64,000 bases of DNA from Nocardia rhamnosiphila NBRC 108938 (GCF_000720425.1 NZ_JOAJ01000009.1:186001-250000), one strand, 5' to 3'; shown: positions 1-9,691, counted from the stretch's first letter. Numbers and translations: made by a program. The notes: a model not told the origin generated them from the letters alone.

Positions 1-290
1 TAGTGTTCGATCACGTAGCGGGCGAGGTCCTGGATCCGCCGGGCCATGGACCGGCCGTATCGGTGGATGGCGGGCGGCGTCGCGGCCAACTCCTCGAACT
101 CGCCCTGATCCGCGGCGGCGATCGCGTGGATGTCCAGTCCGCCCATCCGGTCGGCGAGCTTCTTGGGGCCCCGGAAAGCGTGCTCGAGCGGGTACTGCTG
201 GTCCAGGAGCATCCCGATCAGCAGCGCCAGTGAGCTCTCCGAGAGCAGCTCGTCGGCCTCGGGTTCCTGCGCCAGACACAACTTGGCCAT
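1..290 (-). CDS. HhH-GPD-type base-excision repair protein (partial, N-terminus only)
   Basis: The gene reads leftward from an ATG at 290 and leaves the window after 96 residues, so the C-terminal part is not visible. The visible sequence (start MAKLCLAQEPEADELL, then LLIGMLLDQQYPLEHAF and GGLDIHAIAA) matches the N-terminal half of the small actinobacterial HhH-GPD family related to DNA glycosylases, which are cytoplasmic proteins thought to act in base-excision repair. The catalytic hairpin region would lie outside the window, so activity cannot be judged. A GAGGAG ribosome-binding site sits 6 bases before the ATG. The methyltransferase gene at 575 is divergent, and a 36-bp repeat array lies between them. 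Confidence 0.8.
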   Translation of the reverse strand, partial: MAKLCLAQEPEADELLSESSLALLIGMLLDQQYPLEHAFRGPKKLADRMGGLDIHAIAAADQGEFEELAATPPAIHRYGRSMARRIQDLARYVIEH

Positions 291-354
291 GCCCTGCTCC
301 TCACTCTGGACTACCAGCGATGATCCCACGGCCGCCGCGCCGTTCTCGACCAGG

Positions 355-534
355 CGTACCTCCGCGTCCGCTCCGGCCATGCGCTCCCTGCGTACCTCCG
401 CGTCCGCTCCGGCCATGCGCTCCCTGCGTACCTCCGCGTCCGCTCCGGCCATGTGCTCCCTGCGTACCTCCGCCTCCGCTCCGGCCATGTGCTCCCTGCG
501 TACCTCCGCCTCCGCTCCGGCCGTGCGCGGTCTA
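355..534. repeat. Five tandem 36-bp repeats between divergent genes
   Basis: Five consecutive 36-bp units start at 355, 391, 427, 463 and 499. Each begins CGTACCTCCGC and carries GCTCCGGCCATGCGC. Units 1-4 are nearly identical; unit 5 diverges at its end (GCCGTGCGCGGTCTATGGA). There are no spacers, so this is not CRISPR. A related three-unit array of the same period lies at 46266-46373 and ends in a similar boundary sequence. The array fills most of the 284-base gap between the HhH-GPD gene and the methyltransferase gene. Reading frames through it give only low-complexity peptides (PERRRRYA type), which I do not consider genes. Confidence 0.95.
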
Positions 535-574
535 TGGATGTGCTTCCCCAGCTGCACCTATTAGGCTCGCCCCC

Positions 575-1432
575 ATGCCAGACACGGCGACAAAGCCACC
601 CACCACACTGGATGGACACGGACCCATGGACAGTTTCGGGTTACGCCCCGACCGTTTCGATGCCGCGGGGCAGGACCAGCTGGTCGATATCCGCGATCTA
701 CAGGCCACCCTTCCGGGACTCACCCGGCTACGCGACTGGGCACACGAGGCCCTGGCGCTGCAGCCGGGTGAGCACGCGGTCGATATCGGCTCCGGCACCG
801 GATCGGAGGTGATCACCTTTGCCGACGCGGTCGGGCCCACCGGTTCGGCGTCGGGTGTGGAACCCGATCCGCACCTGCTCGCCGCGGCCGTGGCGCGCGC
901 CGCCGAGGCGCGTTCGTCGGCCACATTCCATTCCGGTGACGCCTACGGCATTCCGTTCGGGTCCGCCGCCTTCGACGCCGTGCTGTGCGAACGTGTGTTC
1001 CAGCATCTGACCGCACCCGCCCGGGCCGCGCGCGAAATCGCCCGGGTACTGCGTCCCGGGGGCCGGGCCGTGGTGATGGATGCCGACTGGGGATCGGCCA
1101 TCGTGCACCCCGGCGAGCATCGCGTGGTCCGCGAGGTCGTGGATACTCTCGTCTCGGCGACGACCAACCCCTACTCGGGCCGCAGGCTGGCAGGTCTGCT
1201 GACCGCGGCCGGGCTGGATGTGGCGAGTACCGGCTCGCAGGCGCTGATCCAGGACCGTTCGGTCGGGGCCGGAGCGCTGGTCAGCCGGGTCTCCGCCATG
1301 GCGGTGGCGCGGCGGGTGATCACCGAGGCCGAACGCGAGAAACTACTCGCCGATCTGGCCCGGGGTGCGGCGGCCGGTGATATCCACCTCTCGGTGACCA
1401 TGTTCGCCGTACACGTCCGCAAACCCGCCTGA
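575..1432 (+). CDS. Class I SAM-dependent methyltransferase
   Basis: A 285-residue soluble protein with a class I methyltransferase fold. Motif I is VDIGSGTGSE near residue 70, followed by the acidic GVEPD, the motif-IV-type FDAVLCERVFQHL, and the post-motif LRPGGRAVVMDADWG, as in the UbiE/Methyltransf_11 group. The substrate cannot be read from sequence. The ATG at 575 is preferred because upstream in-frame sequence is repeat-derived (the array at 355-534). There is no clear ribosome-binding site; a TATTAG box at 559-564 would fit a leaderless or very short-leader transcript (inference). The gene converges with the aminotransferase, 18 bases from its stop. Confidence 0.85.
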   Translation: MPDTATKPPTTLDGHGPMDSFGLRPDRFDAAGQDQLVDIRDLQATLPGLTRLRDWAHEALALQPGEHAVDIGSGTGSEVITFADAVGPTGSASGVEPDPHLLAAAVARAAEARSSATFHSGDAYGIPFGSAAFDAVLCERVFQHLTAPARAAREIARVLRPGGRAVVMDADWGSAIVHPGEHRVVREVVDTLVSATTNPYSGRRLAGLLTAAGLDVASTGSQALIQDRSVGAGALVSRVSAMAVARRVITEAEREKLLADLARGAAAGDIHLSVTMFAVHVRKPA

Positions 1433-1450
1433 CCCCGGACCTTCCGGCTC

Positions 1451-2770
<1,320 letters not shown>

Positions 2771-2961
2771 TTACGGACGACCGCTGGATCCGGCCGCCCC
2801 GAGCCACGTTACCCGGGCACCCGTCACCGCCGGGAGGGGTTCGGAGTCTGCGCGCTGTGTTCGATTTACCCGACCTCGACCACAGAGATCGACATCCGGA
2901 GCAGAAGAAGGCAGAAGGCGAGCGCTGAGGTAAGTCTCGAGTAAAAGCTCCGCCTGAATAA

Positions 2962-3051
2962 GGGGACCCCGCGCACCCGGCAGAGCCCGTTGACCCTTGC
3001 TGCCTTCCGGCCCTGGGGGAGTTCACAGGATGCGCGCCGCGCGGGATCCGT
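2962..3051 (-). ncRNA. ffs: Signal recognition particle RNA (4.5S, small bacterial type)
   Basis: On the minus strand the sequence holds the conserved SRP tip (CCAGGGCCGGAAGGCAGCAAG at about 2996-3016), with the GGAA tetraloop and asymmetric loop that bind Ffh. The ends pair: GGAUCCCGCGC (3049-3039) with GCGCGGGGUCC (2974-2964), closing a single long hairpin of about 88 nt. This is the small form without an Alu domain. The RNA works with Ffh and FtsY in co-translational membrane targeting. Its place upstream of the Rv3722c-type gene matches mycobacterial order. End positions are set from the pairing and may be off by a few bases. Confidence 0.93.
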
Positions 3052-3196
3052 CGGCCAGTGTAGCGGCTACCTCCGCCGCGCGCCGCAGGGGGCCGATACC
3101 GCTCACACCGGGCCGGGTACGAGCAGGCCCCGTGCTCGCTACCATTCTTCTGAGTCGGAGGGGGATATTCCCTCACCACACGAGGGGATGGCGAGG

Positions 3197-4261
3197 ATGA
3201 CCAAGGAGAATCCGCCGGAGCACGAGCGCGCGGAACAGACGAAGTGGTGGGAGACACCCGGGGCGGGCGAGTCGGGGCCGGGCAGCACCCCGGGCGCGGA
3301 TCCGACGATGGTGAACCCGAACGCCGCCGCGCAATTCCCCGGCGATCAGAACCCGCACGCGGCGGCGCCGCCGTACTCGAGCGGTCAGCAGCAGCATCCG
3401 AGCGGTCAGCAGCCGTACTCGAGTGGGCAGCCGTACTCGAGCGGACAGCAACAGCAGTACCCCGGCGGACAGCAGGCTCCGAGCGGTCAGCAGCAGTTCC
3501 CGAGCGGGCAACAGCAGTATCCGAGCGAGCAACAGTACTCCGGCGGGCAGCCACAGTATCCATCCCCCGGCCCCGCGTGGCAGTCCGGGCCGTCCGGTTT
3601 CGGAAGCCCCACCGGATACGGTGCCGCCGCGGCCGCTCGTTCGCGGTCGAAGAACAACACGGCCCTGATCGTGGTCGGAGCGGTGCTGTTCGTGATCCTG
3701 TTGATCTGCGGGATCGGGGGAATCGCGCTGGTGAACTCCGACTCGGGGTCCGAGGGGGCGGACGGCGACTACGGCATGGAGAACGTCACCAACGCCTGTG
3801 ACCTCATCGACGCCTCCGTCCTGGACCAGTGGGCCGCCAACCGCGACGAGACCACCCATCAGGAGGACGCTCCGGCCAGTTATGGGGGCGGATCGCTGAA
3901 TTGCCAGGTCAGCAATGAGGGCACCGACTCCAACAGTGCCCGCCTCGGCCTCGACGTCACGTTCGACAGCGAATACGGCTCGTACGGCTACGACGACTGG
4001 AAGAAATCCGATACCGCCACCACCGGCACGGATTACTCCTCCGGCGCGGTGACCGGACTGGGCGAGGACGCCTACTACTCGTCCCAGATCAACGACTACT
4101 CGTCCTTCCAGACCCTGGACTACACGGTCGCGGCCAAGGACAGCAATGTCTCGGTCAAGGTGAACATGTACATCACCCACGACGGCGTGGTGGATCGGTC
4201 GACGGTGGACCGGATATGCCGGGACCAGGTCGGCAAAGTCCTCGACGAACTGCGCAAATAG
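3197..4261 (+). CDS. Membrane-anchored protein with Gln/Pro/Ser-rich N-terminus, function unknown
   Basis: A 354-residue protein. Residues 1-130 are low-complexity (repeated YSSGQQ and PSGQQ blocks). One transmembrane helix follows (TALIVVGAVLFVILLICGIG, about residues 155-175), then an extracytoplasmic domain of about 170 residues with two cysteines (TNACDLIDASVL, LNCQVSNEG) and a third near the end (DRICRDQVG). This layout resembles DUF3558-like or lipoprotein-type sensory domains of mycobacteria, but I do not recognise a named family. The ATG at 3197 is chosen because GAGGGG lies 9 bases upstream; an in-frame ATG at 3188 is too close to it. A perfect hairpin follows the stop. Confidence 0.8.
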   Translation: MTKENPPEHERAEQTKWWETPGAGESGPGSTPGADPTMVNPNAAAQFPGDQNPHAAAPPYSSGQQQHPSGQQPYSSGQPYSSGQQQQYPGGQQAPSGQQQFPSGQQQYPSEQQYSGGQPQYPSPGPAWQSGPSGFGSPTGYGAAAAARSRSKNNTALIVVGAVLFVILLICGIGGIALVNSDSGSEGADGDYGMENVTNACDLIDASVLDQWAANRDETTHQEDAPASYGGGSLNCQVSNEGTDSNSARLGLDVTFDSEYGSYGYDDWKKSDTATTGTDYSSGAVTGLGEDAYYSSQINDYSSFQTLDYTVAAKDSNVSVKVNMYITHDGVVDRSTVDRICRDQVGKVLDELRK

Positions 4262-4264
4262 AAC

Positions 4265-4300
4265 GAATCCGCCGGTAGCGGGATCGCTACCGGCGGATTC
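4265..4300. terminator. Perfect 16-bp inverted repeat, probable terminator
   Basis: GAATCCGCCGGTAGCG and its exact complement are separated by GGAT. The hairpin sits 3 bases after the stop of the upstream membrane protein and just beyond the 3' end of the convergent tRNA-Ser gene, so it could serve both. No strong T-run follows on the plus strand. Confidence 0.7.
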
Positions 4301-4305
4301 GGTGG

Positions 4306-4391
4306 CGGAGGATGCGGGATTCGAACCCGCGAGGGCTGTTAACCCAACCCGCGTTCCAGGCGAGCGCCATAGGCCACTAGGCGAATCCTCC
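4306..4391 (-). tRNA. tRNA-Ser(GGA)
   Basis: On the minus strand a GGAGGAT/ATCCTCC acceptor stem, a D-arm with CCTAGTGGCCTATGG, a GGA anticodon in the context CTGGAAC, a long class II variable arm (GGGTTGGGTTAACAGCCC region) and a T-loop GGTTCGAATCC identify a serine tRNA reading UCC/UCU. CCA appears encoded next to the discriminator G (plus-strand TGG at 4303-4305). Confidence 0.95.
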
Positions 4392-4536
4392 GCCGAGCAG
4401 CATACCTGCCACCCCGGCGCATCGTGAAAACGCCCGCTCATACCCGGTTCGGACCCCGGCACACCGACCGGTCTCATAGCACGAATCCCGTTATCCAGCA
4501 AGATATCCAGTAGTTTGCCGCGCTGATCACCCAATT

Positions 4537-5274
4537 GTGACGGCCGTCGCGCCCGCTCGCGCCGACGGTGCCATGATGGGCGCCGTGGATCCCCAGGTGA
4601 TCGAAGTCGTTCAGAGTTCCCCGGCTTGGTGGCAGTCGTGGCTGCCACTGCTCGGTTCGCTCGTCCTCGGCGGCGTGGCGGTGATCGCGGTACTGGTCAA
4701 CAACCGGACGAACCGGGATGCGATCGCCGCCGCCGACGAGCGCGCTCAGCGCACCCTGGCCGCCGCCGCCCAGCAACAGAACGACAGTGCCAAACGCCAG
4801 GTGGACACGACCCGGCTGCAACTCGACGCCGCCCATCACCAGGTCGAGTCCGCGCACGCGGTGGCGCTCGGGCAGGCCGGTGAGAACTGGCGCCGCGGCA
4901 CCGTGGTCACCGCGATAGCCGATACGCTGAGCATGTCCGGCCGGATCTGCCAGGCGCTGCGGCGCGACGAGGAGTGGACCGACGAGCTCATCGGCGATCT
5001 GATCCACGATCTGGAGGACGGTTCGGAGCGAGCGAACGTACTGCGCCTGGTCGGCTCGGACCAGCACTACAAGCAGTGGCGCCGGCTGGCCGATACCCTC
5101 TCCGACGGGCTGCTGGCCGCGCTCACGCTCCAGCGCAAGAAACTGCAGGACGCCCCGGCCGAGGAGATCCGCGCCGCGCGCGACCACAAGAACCAGTTGC
5201 TCGGCGAGGTCCGGGCGGCCGAACGCGAACTCATCGGCGCCACCCGCGAAGAGCTGGAGATCGAACCGAACTGA
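4537..5274 (+). CDS. Single-pass membrane protein with coiled coil, function unknown
   Basis: The protein is 245 residues from the GTG at 4537, or 233 from the ATG at 4573; no convincing ribosome-binding site separates the two. An N-terminal helix (WLPLLGSLVLGGVAVIAVLV) is followed by an alanine/glutamine-rich, heptad-like segment (RAQRTLAAAAQQQNDSAKRQ and onward, to about residue 110), then a helical, charged C-terminal half. The layout suggests a membrane-tethered coiled-coil protein facing the cytoplasm. I do not recognise the family. It converges with the acyltransferase gene, 25 bases from its stop, and stands alone as a transcription unit. Confidence 0.75.
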   Translation: MTAVAPARADGAMMGAVDPQVIEVVQSSPAWWQSWLPLLGSLVLGGVAVIAVLVNNRTNRDAIAAADERAQRTLAAAAQQQNDSAKRQVDTTRLQLDAAHHQVESAHAVALGQAGENWRRGTVVTAIADTLSMSGRICQALRRDEEWTDELIGDLIHDLEDGSERANVLRLVGSDQHYKQWRRLADTLSDGLLAALTLQRKKLQDAPAEEIRAARDHKNQLLGEVRAAERELIGATREELEIEPN

Positions 5275-5299
5275 GCGGTCGACGCGCAGTCGCCCCCAC

Positions 5300-6643
5300 T
5301 CAACCGGCGCCACGCACGGCGTGCAATGCCGTCCGCAGGTGTTCGACATAGTCGTCGAGGTCCGGAACGACCGCCGGGTCGGCGTGCAGGGACAAGGAGA
5401 CGGTGTCGCCCATCCCGTGGATGCCGTGCGTGAGATGCATCACCGCGCCCAGCGCGGGAAAGCCGCCGGTGAATCGGACCGGGGCCGCACCGAAGCGCAG
5501 GTCGGCCGGGCCGCGGTCGACGCTGGAGACGACGGTATGACCGGTGATCCGCTCCGGCACGAGATCGATCGGGTAGTTCCGTACGTCGCGCCGCAGTAGC
5601 AGCGGCGGGAGAACCGCGGTCACCGCGTCCTGCGCGTCGAGCAGTGGATGGACGGCCCGTTCCCGCCGGGCCGCCAGCTCCGCGTTGATCGCCGCGGCAC
5701 GCCGCGCCGGGTCGTCCTCGCCGATCGCCAGATCGACGCCGAGGCTGCGGTAATTGTTGTGGACCCCGGGCCGGGGCGGTATCGCCATCGGTACCTGGGC
5801 GCCCAGGGCTGCGGCCTCCGCACCGCGCTCGCGCAGATACCGCTGGAGCGCGAGCGAGATGGCCGTCAAGCCCACCACGGTGACGCTGCGGCCGGGCATC
5901 CGGAAATCCGCCGCCCGGCAAACCAGCATTCGCACCGAATGGCCGGTGACCTCGCCCGGCACGTTGAGGGCTTCCGGCGGGTACCCCGGCGCGGCCGGTG
6001 GCACCCGTCCGGCCGCGGTGAGTTCCGCGAGTTCGGTCCGGGCCCGGCCGGCGGCGAGGCCGCGCCGGAAGGTCCGCGCGATACCCGGTGGCAGGGCCAG
6101 CGCCCCGCGCCCCGCGCGCACCGCCATCCGGGCACGCGATAGCGGGCGTGTACCCGGTGTGGCCGCGGTGCCGGGGTCGTCGGTGAACAGGGCCCTGGCG
6201 ATTCGGGACGCGCCGCGGCCGTCGACCAGTGCGTGCGAGATCTGCAGCACCACCACGGTCACCGCCGGATCGGGCGCCGGACTCTCCCGGATACCGCGGA
6301 AGATGTGCAGTCGCCATGGATGCCGGGCGGCATCGACTCCGGTGCCCAGTAGCCGTCCCAGAACCGCGAGCAGGTCGGGCCAGTGCGGCCGTTCGAGCCG
6401 GTGCGTTACGAACTGGTCCGGTTCGGGGTCGGCGGGAACCCACACCGGGTAGGACAGTCCGGTGGGGTCCGGGCGCAGCCTGACCCGCAACTCGGGGATC
6501 GCGGCGCACCGCTGGACGACCGCATCACGCAGTCGGCTGTTCTCCCAGGCGGATTCGGCGAAACAGTAGAGGAGGAACTGGTCGTTGCGAGTACGCCGGG
6601 AGAGCCAGTACATGGTCGCGTCCGGGGGCGCCAGCGGGATCAC
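5300..6643 (-). CDS. WS/DGAT-like O-acyltransferase
   Basis: A 447-residue protein of the wax ester synthase/diacylglycerol acyltransferase group, which makes triacylglycerol or wax esters from acyl-CoA at the membrane. It starts with the typical PLAPPDATMYWL, has the active-site-type QISHALVDG near residue 140, and the C-terminal NNYRSLGVDL and SSVDRGP signatures of the DUF1298 half. The classical HHxxxDG motif reads SHALVDG: the first histidine is serine, while the second histidine (the catalytic one in the family), Asp and Gly are kept. The start is a GTG at 6643. Substrate preference cannot be inferred. Confidence 0.82.
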   Translation of the reverse strand: MIPLAPPDATMYWLSRRTRNDQFLLYCFAESAWENSRLRDAVVQRCAAIPELRVRLRPDPTGLSYPVWVPADPEPDQFVTHRLERPHWPDLLAVLGRLLGTGVDAARHPWRLHIFRGIRESPAPDPAVTVVVLQISHALVDGRGASRIARALFTDDPGTAATPGTRPLSRARMAVRAGRGALALPPGIARTFRRGLAAGRARTELAELTAAGRVPPAAPGYPPEALNVPGEVTGHSVRMLVCRAADFRMPGRSVTVVGLTAISLALQRYLRERGAEAAALGAQVPMAIPPRPGVHNNYRSLGVDLAIGEDDPARRAAAINAELAARRERAVHPLLDAQDAVTAVLPPLLLRRDVRNYPIDLVPERITGHTVVSSVDRGPADLRFGAAPVRFTGGFPALGAVMHLTHGIHGMGDTVSLSLHADPAVVPDLDDYVEHLRTALHAVRGAG

Positions 6644-6700
6644 CGGCCGACCCTAATGGATGCCGCCGGATGTGACCCATCCGCGGTGCGCGCACGCAAA

Positions 6701-6727
6701 GGCCCCGGACCCAACGGGTCCGGGGCC
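6701..6727 (-). terminator. Probable rho-independent terminator after the DUF397 gene
   Basis: GGCCCCGGACCC and its exact complement flank an AAC loop. On the minus strand the stem is followed by TTTGCG, and it lies 26 bases after the stop of the DUF397 gene. Confidence 0.65.
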
Positions 6728-6752
6728 ACCTTGCCTGATATCAGGAAAACCG

Positions 6753-7010
6753 TCAGGCCCCGCGGAAGTCCGCTGCCGATACTCCGGACAGGAATTCGGC
6801 CCACTCGCCCGGCGCGAAGGCCAGCACCGGCCCACTGCCGTGATCCTTCGTATCACGGACCGCCACGTTGCCGTCTACGAGAAATGCCACCTCCACGCAG
6901 TTCCCGTCCGGGCCGCTGTATGTACTCTTCCGCCACACAGCACCCGTCATATCCACCTTCACGGCACTGCACTCCTTCGCTGCGTCGATAATGATATTCG
7001 ATACCTGCAT
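6753..7010 (-). CDS. DUF397 domain protein
   Basis: A small protein (85 residues from the ATG at 7010) whose core, VWRKSTYSGPDGNCVEVAF then VRDTKDHGSGPVLAF and WAEFLSGV, is a clear DUF397 domain. These proteins occur in many copies in Nocardia, Streptomyces and relatives, usually next to an XRE-family regulator with which they are thought to act in a regulatory pair. No XRE gene is adjacent here, making it an orphan. An internal ATG (MTGAVWRKS, about 6950), preceded by AAGGTGG, is an alternative start that would give the more usual 65-residue form. Confidence 0.9.
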   Translation of the reverse strand: MQVSNIIIDAAKECSAVKVDMTGAVWRKSTYSGPDGNCVEVAFLVDGNVAVRDTKDHGSGPVLAFAPGEWAEFLSGVSAADFRGA

Positions 7011-7405
7011 AGTTCCTGACTAGCTGGTATCCGGTGGATACCACCGAATACACGGATGCACGCGCAGATAGCGAGCAAATATCCGGTATGCCAGGATCGG
7101 ACTCGCACTTCCGCGAACACATCTGACGCGGTGACCAAAACCCCACGTGAGGGCGGCCCGCCCTTCGAACACTAGCAGGTTCACACCGGATTTGCCGCTC
7201 TCTTGTGAACTGCGCCAATGCGTTTGGCAACACTGCTAAGATGCCGTATTGCTGCGTAATTGCGGACTTATAAGGATGACTTTGCTTCAAAAAAGCCGGG
7301 GCGGGTCCACTAATAGCCAAAAGTGATTGTTATGTGATGGTCTGATTATCATTTGTCAATACCCCTACCGCTCCGGCGGCCGCGCCGCGGCGGGATGATG
7401 GCGGC
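7011..7405. other. AT-richer intergenic region, no gene seen
   Basis: This gap of 395 bases, especially 7180-7360, is clearly more AT-rich than the surroundings (for example GACTTATAAGGATGAC and GATTATCATTTGTCAATA). It probably holds promoters for the DUF397 gene on the minus strand and the DUF309-gluQ pair on the plus strand. A TTGGCA-N17-TATTGC arrangement on the plus strand near 7214-7245 is promoter-like. Reading frames here give no recognisable protein. Confidence 0.5.
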
Positions 7406-7957
7406 ATGCCCGAACGCGATCGAGACGAACAGGGGCGCGCCACCAACGCCAGGCCCCGGGACCGACTGGGGCGCCCGCTGCCGCCGGGAAGTCCCGGCGT
7501 ACCGCGGATACCCGACGACCTGGACCTCGCACCCGCCGCAGCCCTCGACTACGCCCAACAGCTGCTGGATCAGGGGCTGGCGTTCAATGCGCACGAAGTA
7601 CTGGAGTCGGTCTGGAAGAACGGCCCGGATGCCGAACGCATGCTGTGGCAGGGTCTCGCGCAGTACGCGGTCGGCCTCACCCATATCCAGCGCGGGAACC
7701 CGAAAGGCGCACGTACGCTGCTGGAACGCGCTGTCGGGCGGCTCCGGGCCTTCGATCCGGCCGCCGCCGGGTACCCTCCGGGAAAACTCCCCTACGACCT
7801 CGACGGACCGGGCCTCCTCGCGCACGCCGAAGCCCTGCTGACCGACCTGGCCGCAACCCCGGGAAACAACGACGTCGCCGCCGGACACGAACGCCCCGCG
7901 CCACCGGATATCGACCCGTCCGGGCTGATGCCCCGGCTGCGCCGAGACATACCATGA
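7406..7957 (+). CDS. DUF309 family protein
   Basis: A 183-residue soluble protein. The central part (LDQGLAFNAHEVLESVWK near residues 53-70, then WQGLAQYAVGLTHIQRGN) carries the helical DUF309 signature with the conserved HEVLE and WQGL elements. The biochemical role of the family is unknown. The N-terminal 30 residues are charged and proline-rich. The stop overlaps the gluQ start by 4 bases (ATGA at 7954-7957), so the two are translationally coupled. Confidence 0.88.
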   Translation: MPERDRDEQGRATNARPRDRLGRPLPPGSPGVPRIPDDLDLAPAAALDYAQQLLDQGLAFNAHEVLESVWKNGPDAERMLWQGLAQYAVGLTHIQRGNPKGARTLLERAVGRLRAFDPAAAGYPPGKLPYDLDGPGLLAHAEALLTDLAATPGNNDVAAGHERPAPPDIDPSGLMPRLRRDIP

Positions 7958-8892
7958 CCCGGATGCCGTCCACCACGTCCGCCGCACCCGCGGGGCGGTA
8001 CGCGCCCAGCCCCTCGGGGGATCTGCACCTGGGCAACCTGCGCACCGCCCTGCTGGCCTGGCTCTTCGCCCGCGGCACCGGCCGCCGGTTCGTGCTGCGT
8101 GTGGACGATCTGGACCGAGTGCGGCCCGGTGCCGAGGAACGCCAGCTCGCCGACCTGCGGGCCATCGGACTCGATTGGGACGGACCGGTGGCCCACCAGT
8201 CCGACCGCCTCGATCACTACGCCGCGGCCGTAGACCGTCTCACCTCCGCCGGACTGACCTACGAATGCTTCTGTACCCGAAAGGAAATCCAGCAGGCCGT
8301 CACCGCGCCGCACGGACCGCTGGGCGCCTACCCCGGCACCTGCCGTGACCTCTCCCCTGCCGAACGCGCGCAGCGTCGCGCGGCCGGTCGGCCCGCCGCG
8401 TTGCGGCTGCGTTCGGCCCGTACGGAATTCGAGATCGTCGATCGCCTGCACGGCCGGTACCGGGGCCCGGTCGACGATCTGGTGCTGCGCCGCGGCGACG
8501 GCATACCCGCCTACAACCTGACAGTCGTGGTCGACGATGCCGAGTGGGGGGTCGATCAGGTGGTACGCGGTGACGATCTGCTTCCGTCCACACCCCGGCA
8601 GGCCTATCTCGCCACCCTGCTCGGACTCCCGGTACCCGAGTACGCGCATGTTCCGCTGGTGCTCAACACCGAGGGCAAGCGGCTGGCCAAACGCGACGGT
8701 GCGGTCACACTGGCCGATCGGCTCGCGCGCGGCGAAACCGTCGACCGGGTGGTGGGCAGGCTCGCCGCCTCGCTCGGCCTGGCGGGCCACCGCGCGGCCG
8801 AACTGCTCCCCGGATTCGACCCGGCCCGGCTCCCTCGCGACCCCTGGGTGCTCGACCCCGACAGCTTGGTGGTCGCGGGCCGCTGTCCGTAA
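7954..8892 (+). CDS. gluQ: Glutamyl-queuosine tRNA(Asp) synthetase
   Basis: A 312-residue protein, the usual length for GluQRS, a glutamyl-tRNA synthetase paralogue without the anticodon-binding half. It activates glutamate and attaches it to the cyclopentenediol of queuosine at position 34 of tRNA-Asp. The class I HIGH-like motif is SGDLHLGNLRTAL near residue 24, the KMSKS-equivalent is EGKRLAKRDGAV near residue 245, and a zinc-site pattern CFC...YPGTC is present near residues 103-130. Its substrate requires complete queuosine, which ties it to the transporter at 10254 and tgt at 11138. Confidence 0.93.
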   Translation: MTRMPSTTSAAPAGRYAPSPSGDLHLGNLRTALLAWLFARGTGRRFVLRVDDLDRVRPGAEERQLADLRAIGLDWDGPVAHQSDRLDHYAAAVDRLTSAGLTYECFCTRKEIQQAVTAPHGPLGAYPGTCRDLSPAERAQRRAAGRPAALRLRSARTEFEIVDRLHGRYRGPVDDLVLRRGDGIPAYNLTVVVDDAEWGVDQVVRGDDLLPSTPRQAYLATLLGLPVPEYAHVPLVLNTEGKRLAKRDGAVTLADRLARGETVDRVVGRLAASLGLAGHRAAELLPGFDPARLPRDPWVLDPDSLVVAGRCP

Positions 8893-8938
8893 CCTGGCCT
8901 GCGACCAGGTCTTCGGATTTCGAGTTCAGGCAGGCGAG

Positions 8939-9679
8939 ATGACCAGTGGCGGGTACGACCCCAGCAACCACCCCCAGGCCGGGCAGCCGTACGGGCAGCC
9001 CCCGCAGTACCCGCAGCCCGGGCAGTACGCTCCTCCGCCGGGCCGATATGCGCCACAGCCGGACCCGTACGCTCCCCAGCCGCCGCACTACAACCCGCCG
9101 GCCGGACAGCCACAGCCCTACGGGCAGCAGGCCCCACCCGCTCCGCCCGCCCCTCCGGCCCAGCCTGCTCCCCGCTACCAGCAGACGGTGTTTCCGGAAG
9201 CACAGTACGGCGGACAGCAGTACGGGCACTATCAGCCCGCGTTCGGCGTCCCCGGCAACCTGTGGCCGCGATTCGCGGCCCGCCTGATCGACAATCTCAT
9301 CATCGCGCTCCCGCTGGCCCTGCTGCTCAACTTCGTCCTCATGCCCAACCTGACCGGTCTCACCGGGCCGGCGGTCAGCTACGCGATCATCTTCGCGGTC
9401 ACGCTGGTGTACTACGTGCTCATGGAGTGGAAGACCGGCGCCACCCTGGGTAAGAAAATCCTGGGCCTCAAAGTCGTGGCGCCGGACGGGGCACCCACCG
9501 TCCCGCCGCTGCTCTCGCTGAAACGCAATATCTTCCTGGCGGTGCTGATCGTGCCCTGTGTCGGCTGGGTGGCCGGGGCCGCGCTCATGCTCTACACGGC
9601 CGCCACGCTCGACAAGAACCCGAACCGGCAGGGCTGGAACGACAAACTCGCGGGCGGTACCCAGGTCATCGCGGCCTGA
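8939..9679 (+). CDS. RDD family membrane protein with Pro/Gln-rich N-terminus
   Basis: A 246-residue protein. The first 95 residues are a proline/glutamine/tyrosine-rich cytoplasmic tail (PYGQPPQYPQPGQYAPPP and similar). An RDD domain follows, starting LWPRFAARLIDNLIIALP, with three to four membrane segments and the conserved GATLGKKILGLKVV. RDD proteins are membrane proteins of mostly unknown function; some take part in ion transport or stress response. The ATG at 8939 follows GGCGAG. The gene lies 46 bases after gluQ and may be read with it. It converges with the DUF4190 gene. Confidence 0.9.
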   Translation: MTSGGYDPSNHPQAGQPYGQPPQYPQPGQYAPPPGRYAPQPDPYAPQPPHYNPPAGQPQPYGQQAPPAPPAPPAQPAPRYQQTVFPEAQYGGQQYGHYQPAFGVPGNLWPRFAARLIDNLIIALPLALLLNFVLMPNLTGLTGPAVSYAIIFAVTLVYYVLMEWKTGATLGKKILGLKVVAPDGAPTVPPLLSLKRNIFLAVLIVPCVGWVAGAALMLYTAATLDKNPNRQGWNDKLAGGTQVIAA

Positions 9680-9691
9680 GCACCCGGCGGG

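Noticed and set aside
355..534. Possible CRISPR array
   Set aside because: The units are directly adjacent with no unique spacers, and no cas genes are nearby.
230..574. N-terminal extension of the methyltransferase reading through the 36-bp array
   Set aside because: It translates to CVPPRPLRPCAP-type repeats with no homologous counterpart; the ATG at 575 gives a normal family length.
311..619. A short frame of PERRRRYAGS repeats on the minus strand
   Set aside because: A by-product of the 36-bp array; no start signal and no link to a gene.
3173..4648. A 491-residue minus-strand frame across the tRNA-Ser and a membrane-protein gene
   Set aside because: It would read through the tRNA gene and shadows the Gln-rich protein; no recognisable domain.
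6853..7320. A 155-residue frame in the AT-rich gap upstream of DUF397
   Set aside because: No family resemblance, it overlaps the DUF397 gene in another frame, and it has no ribosome-binding site.
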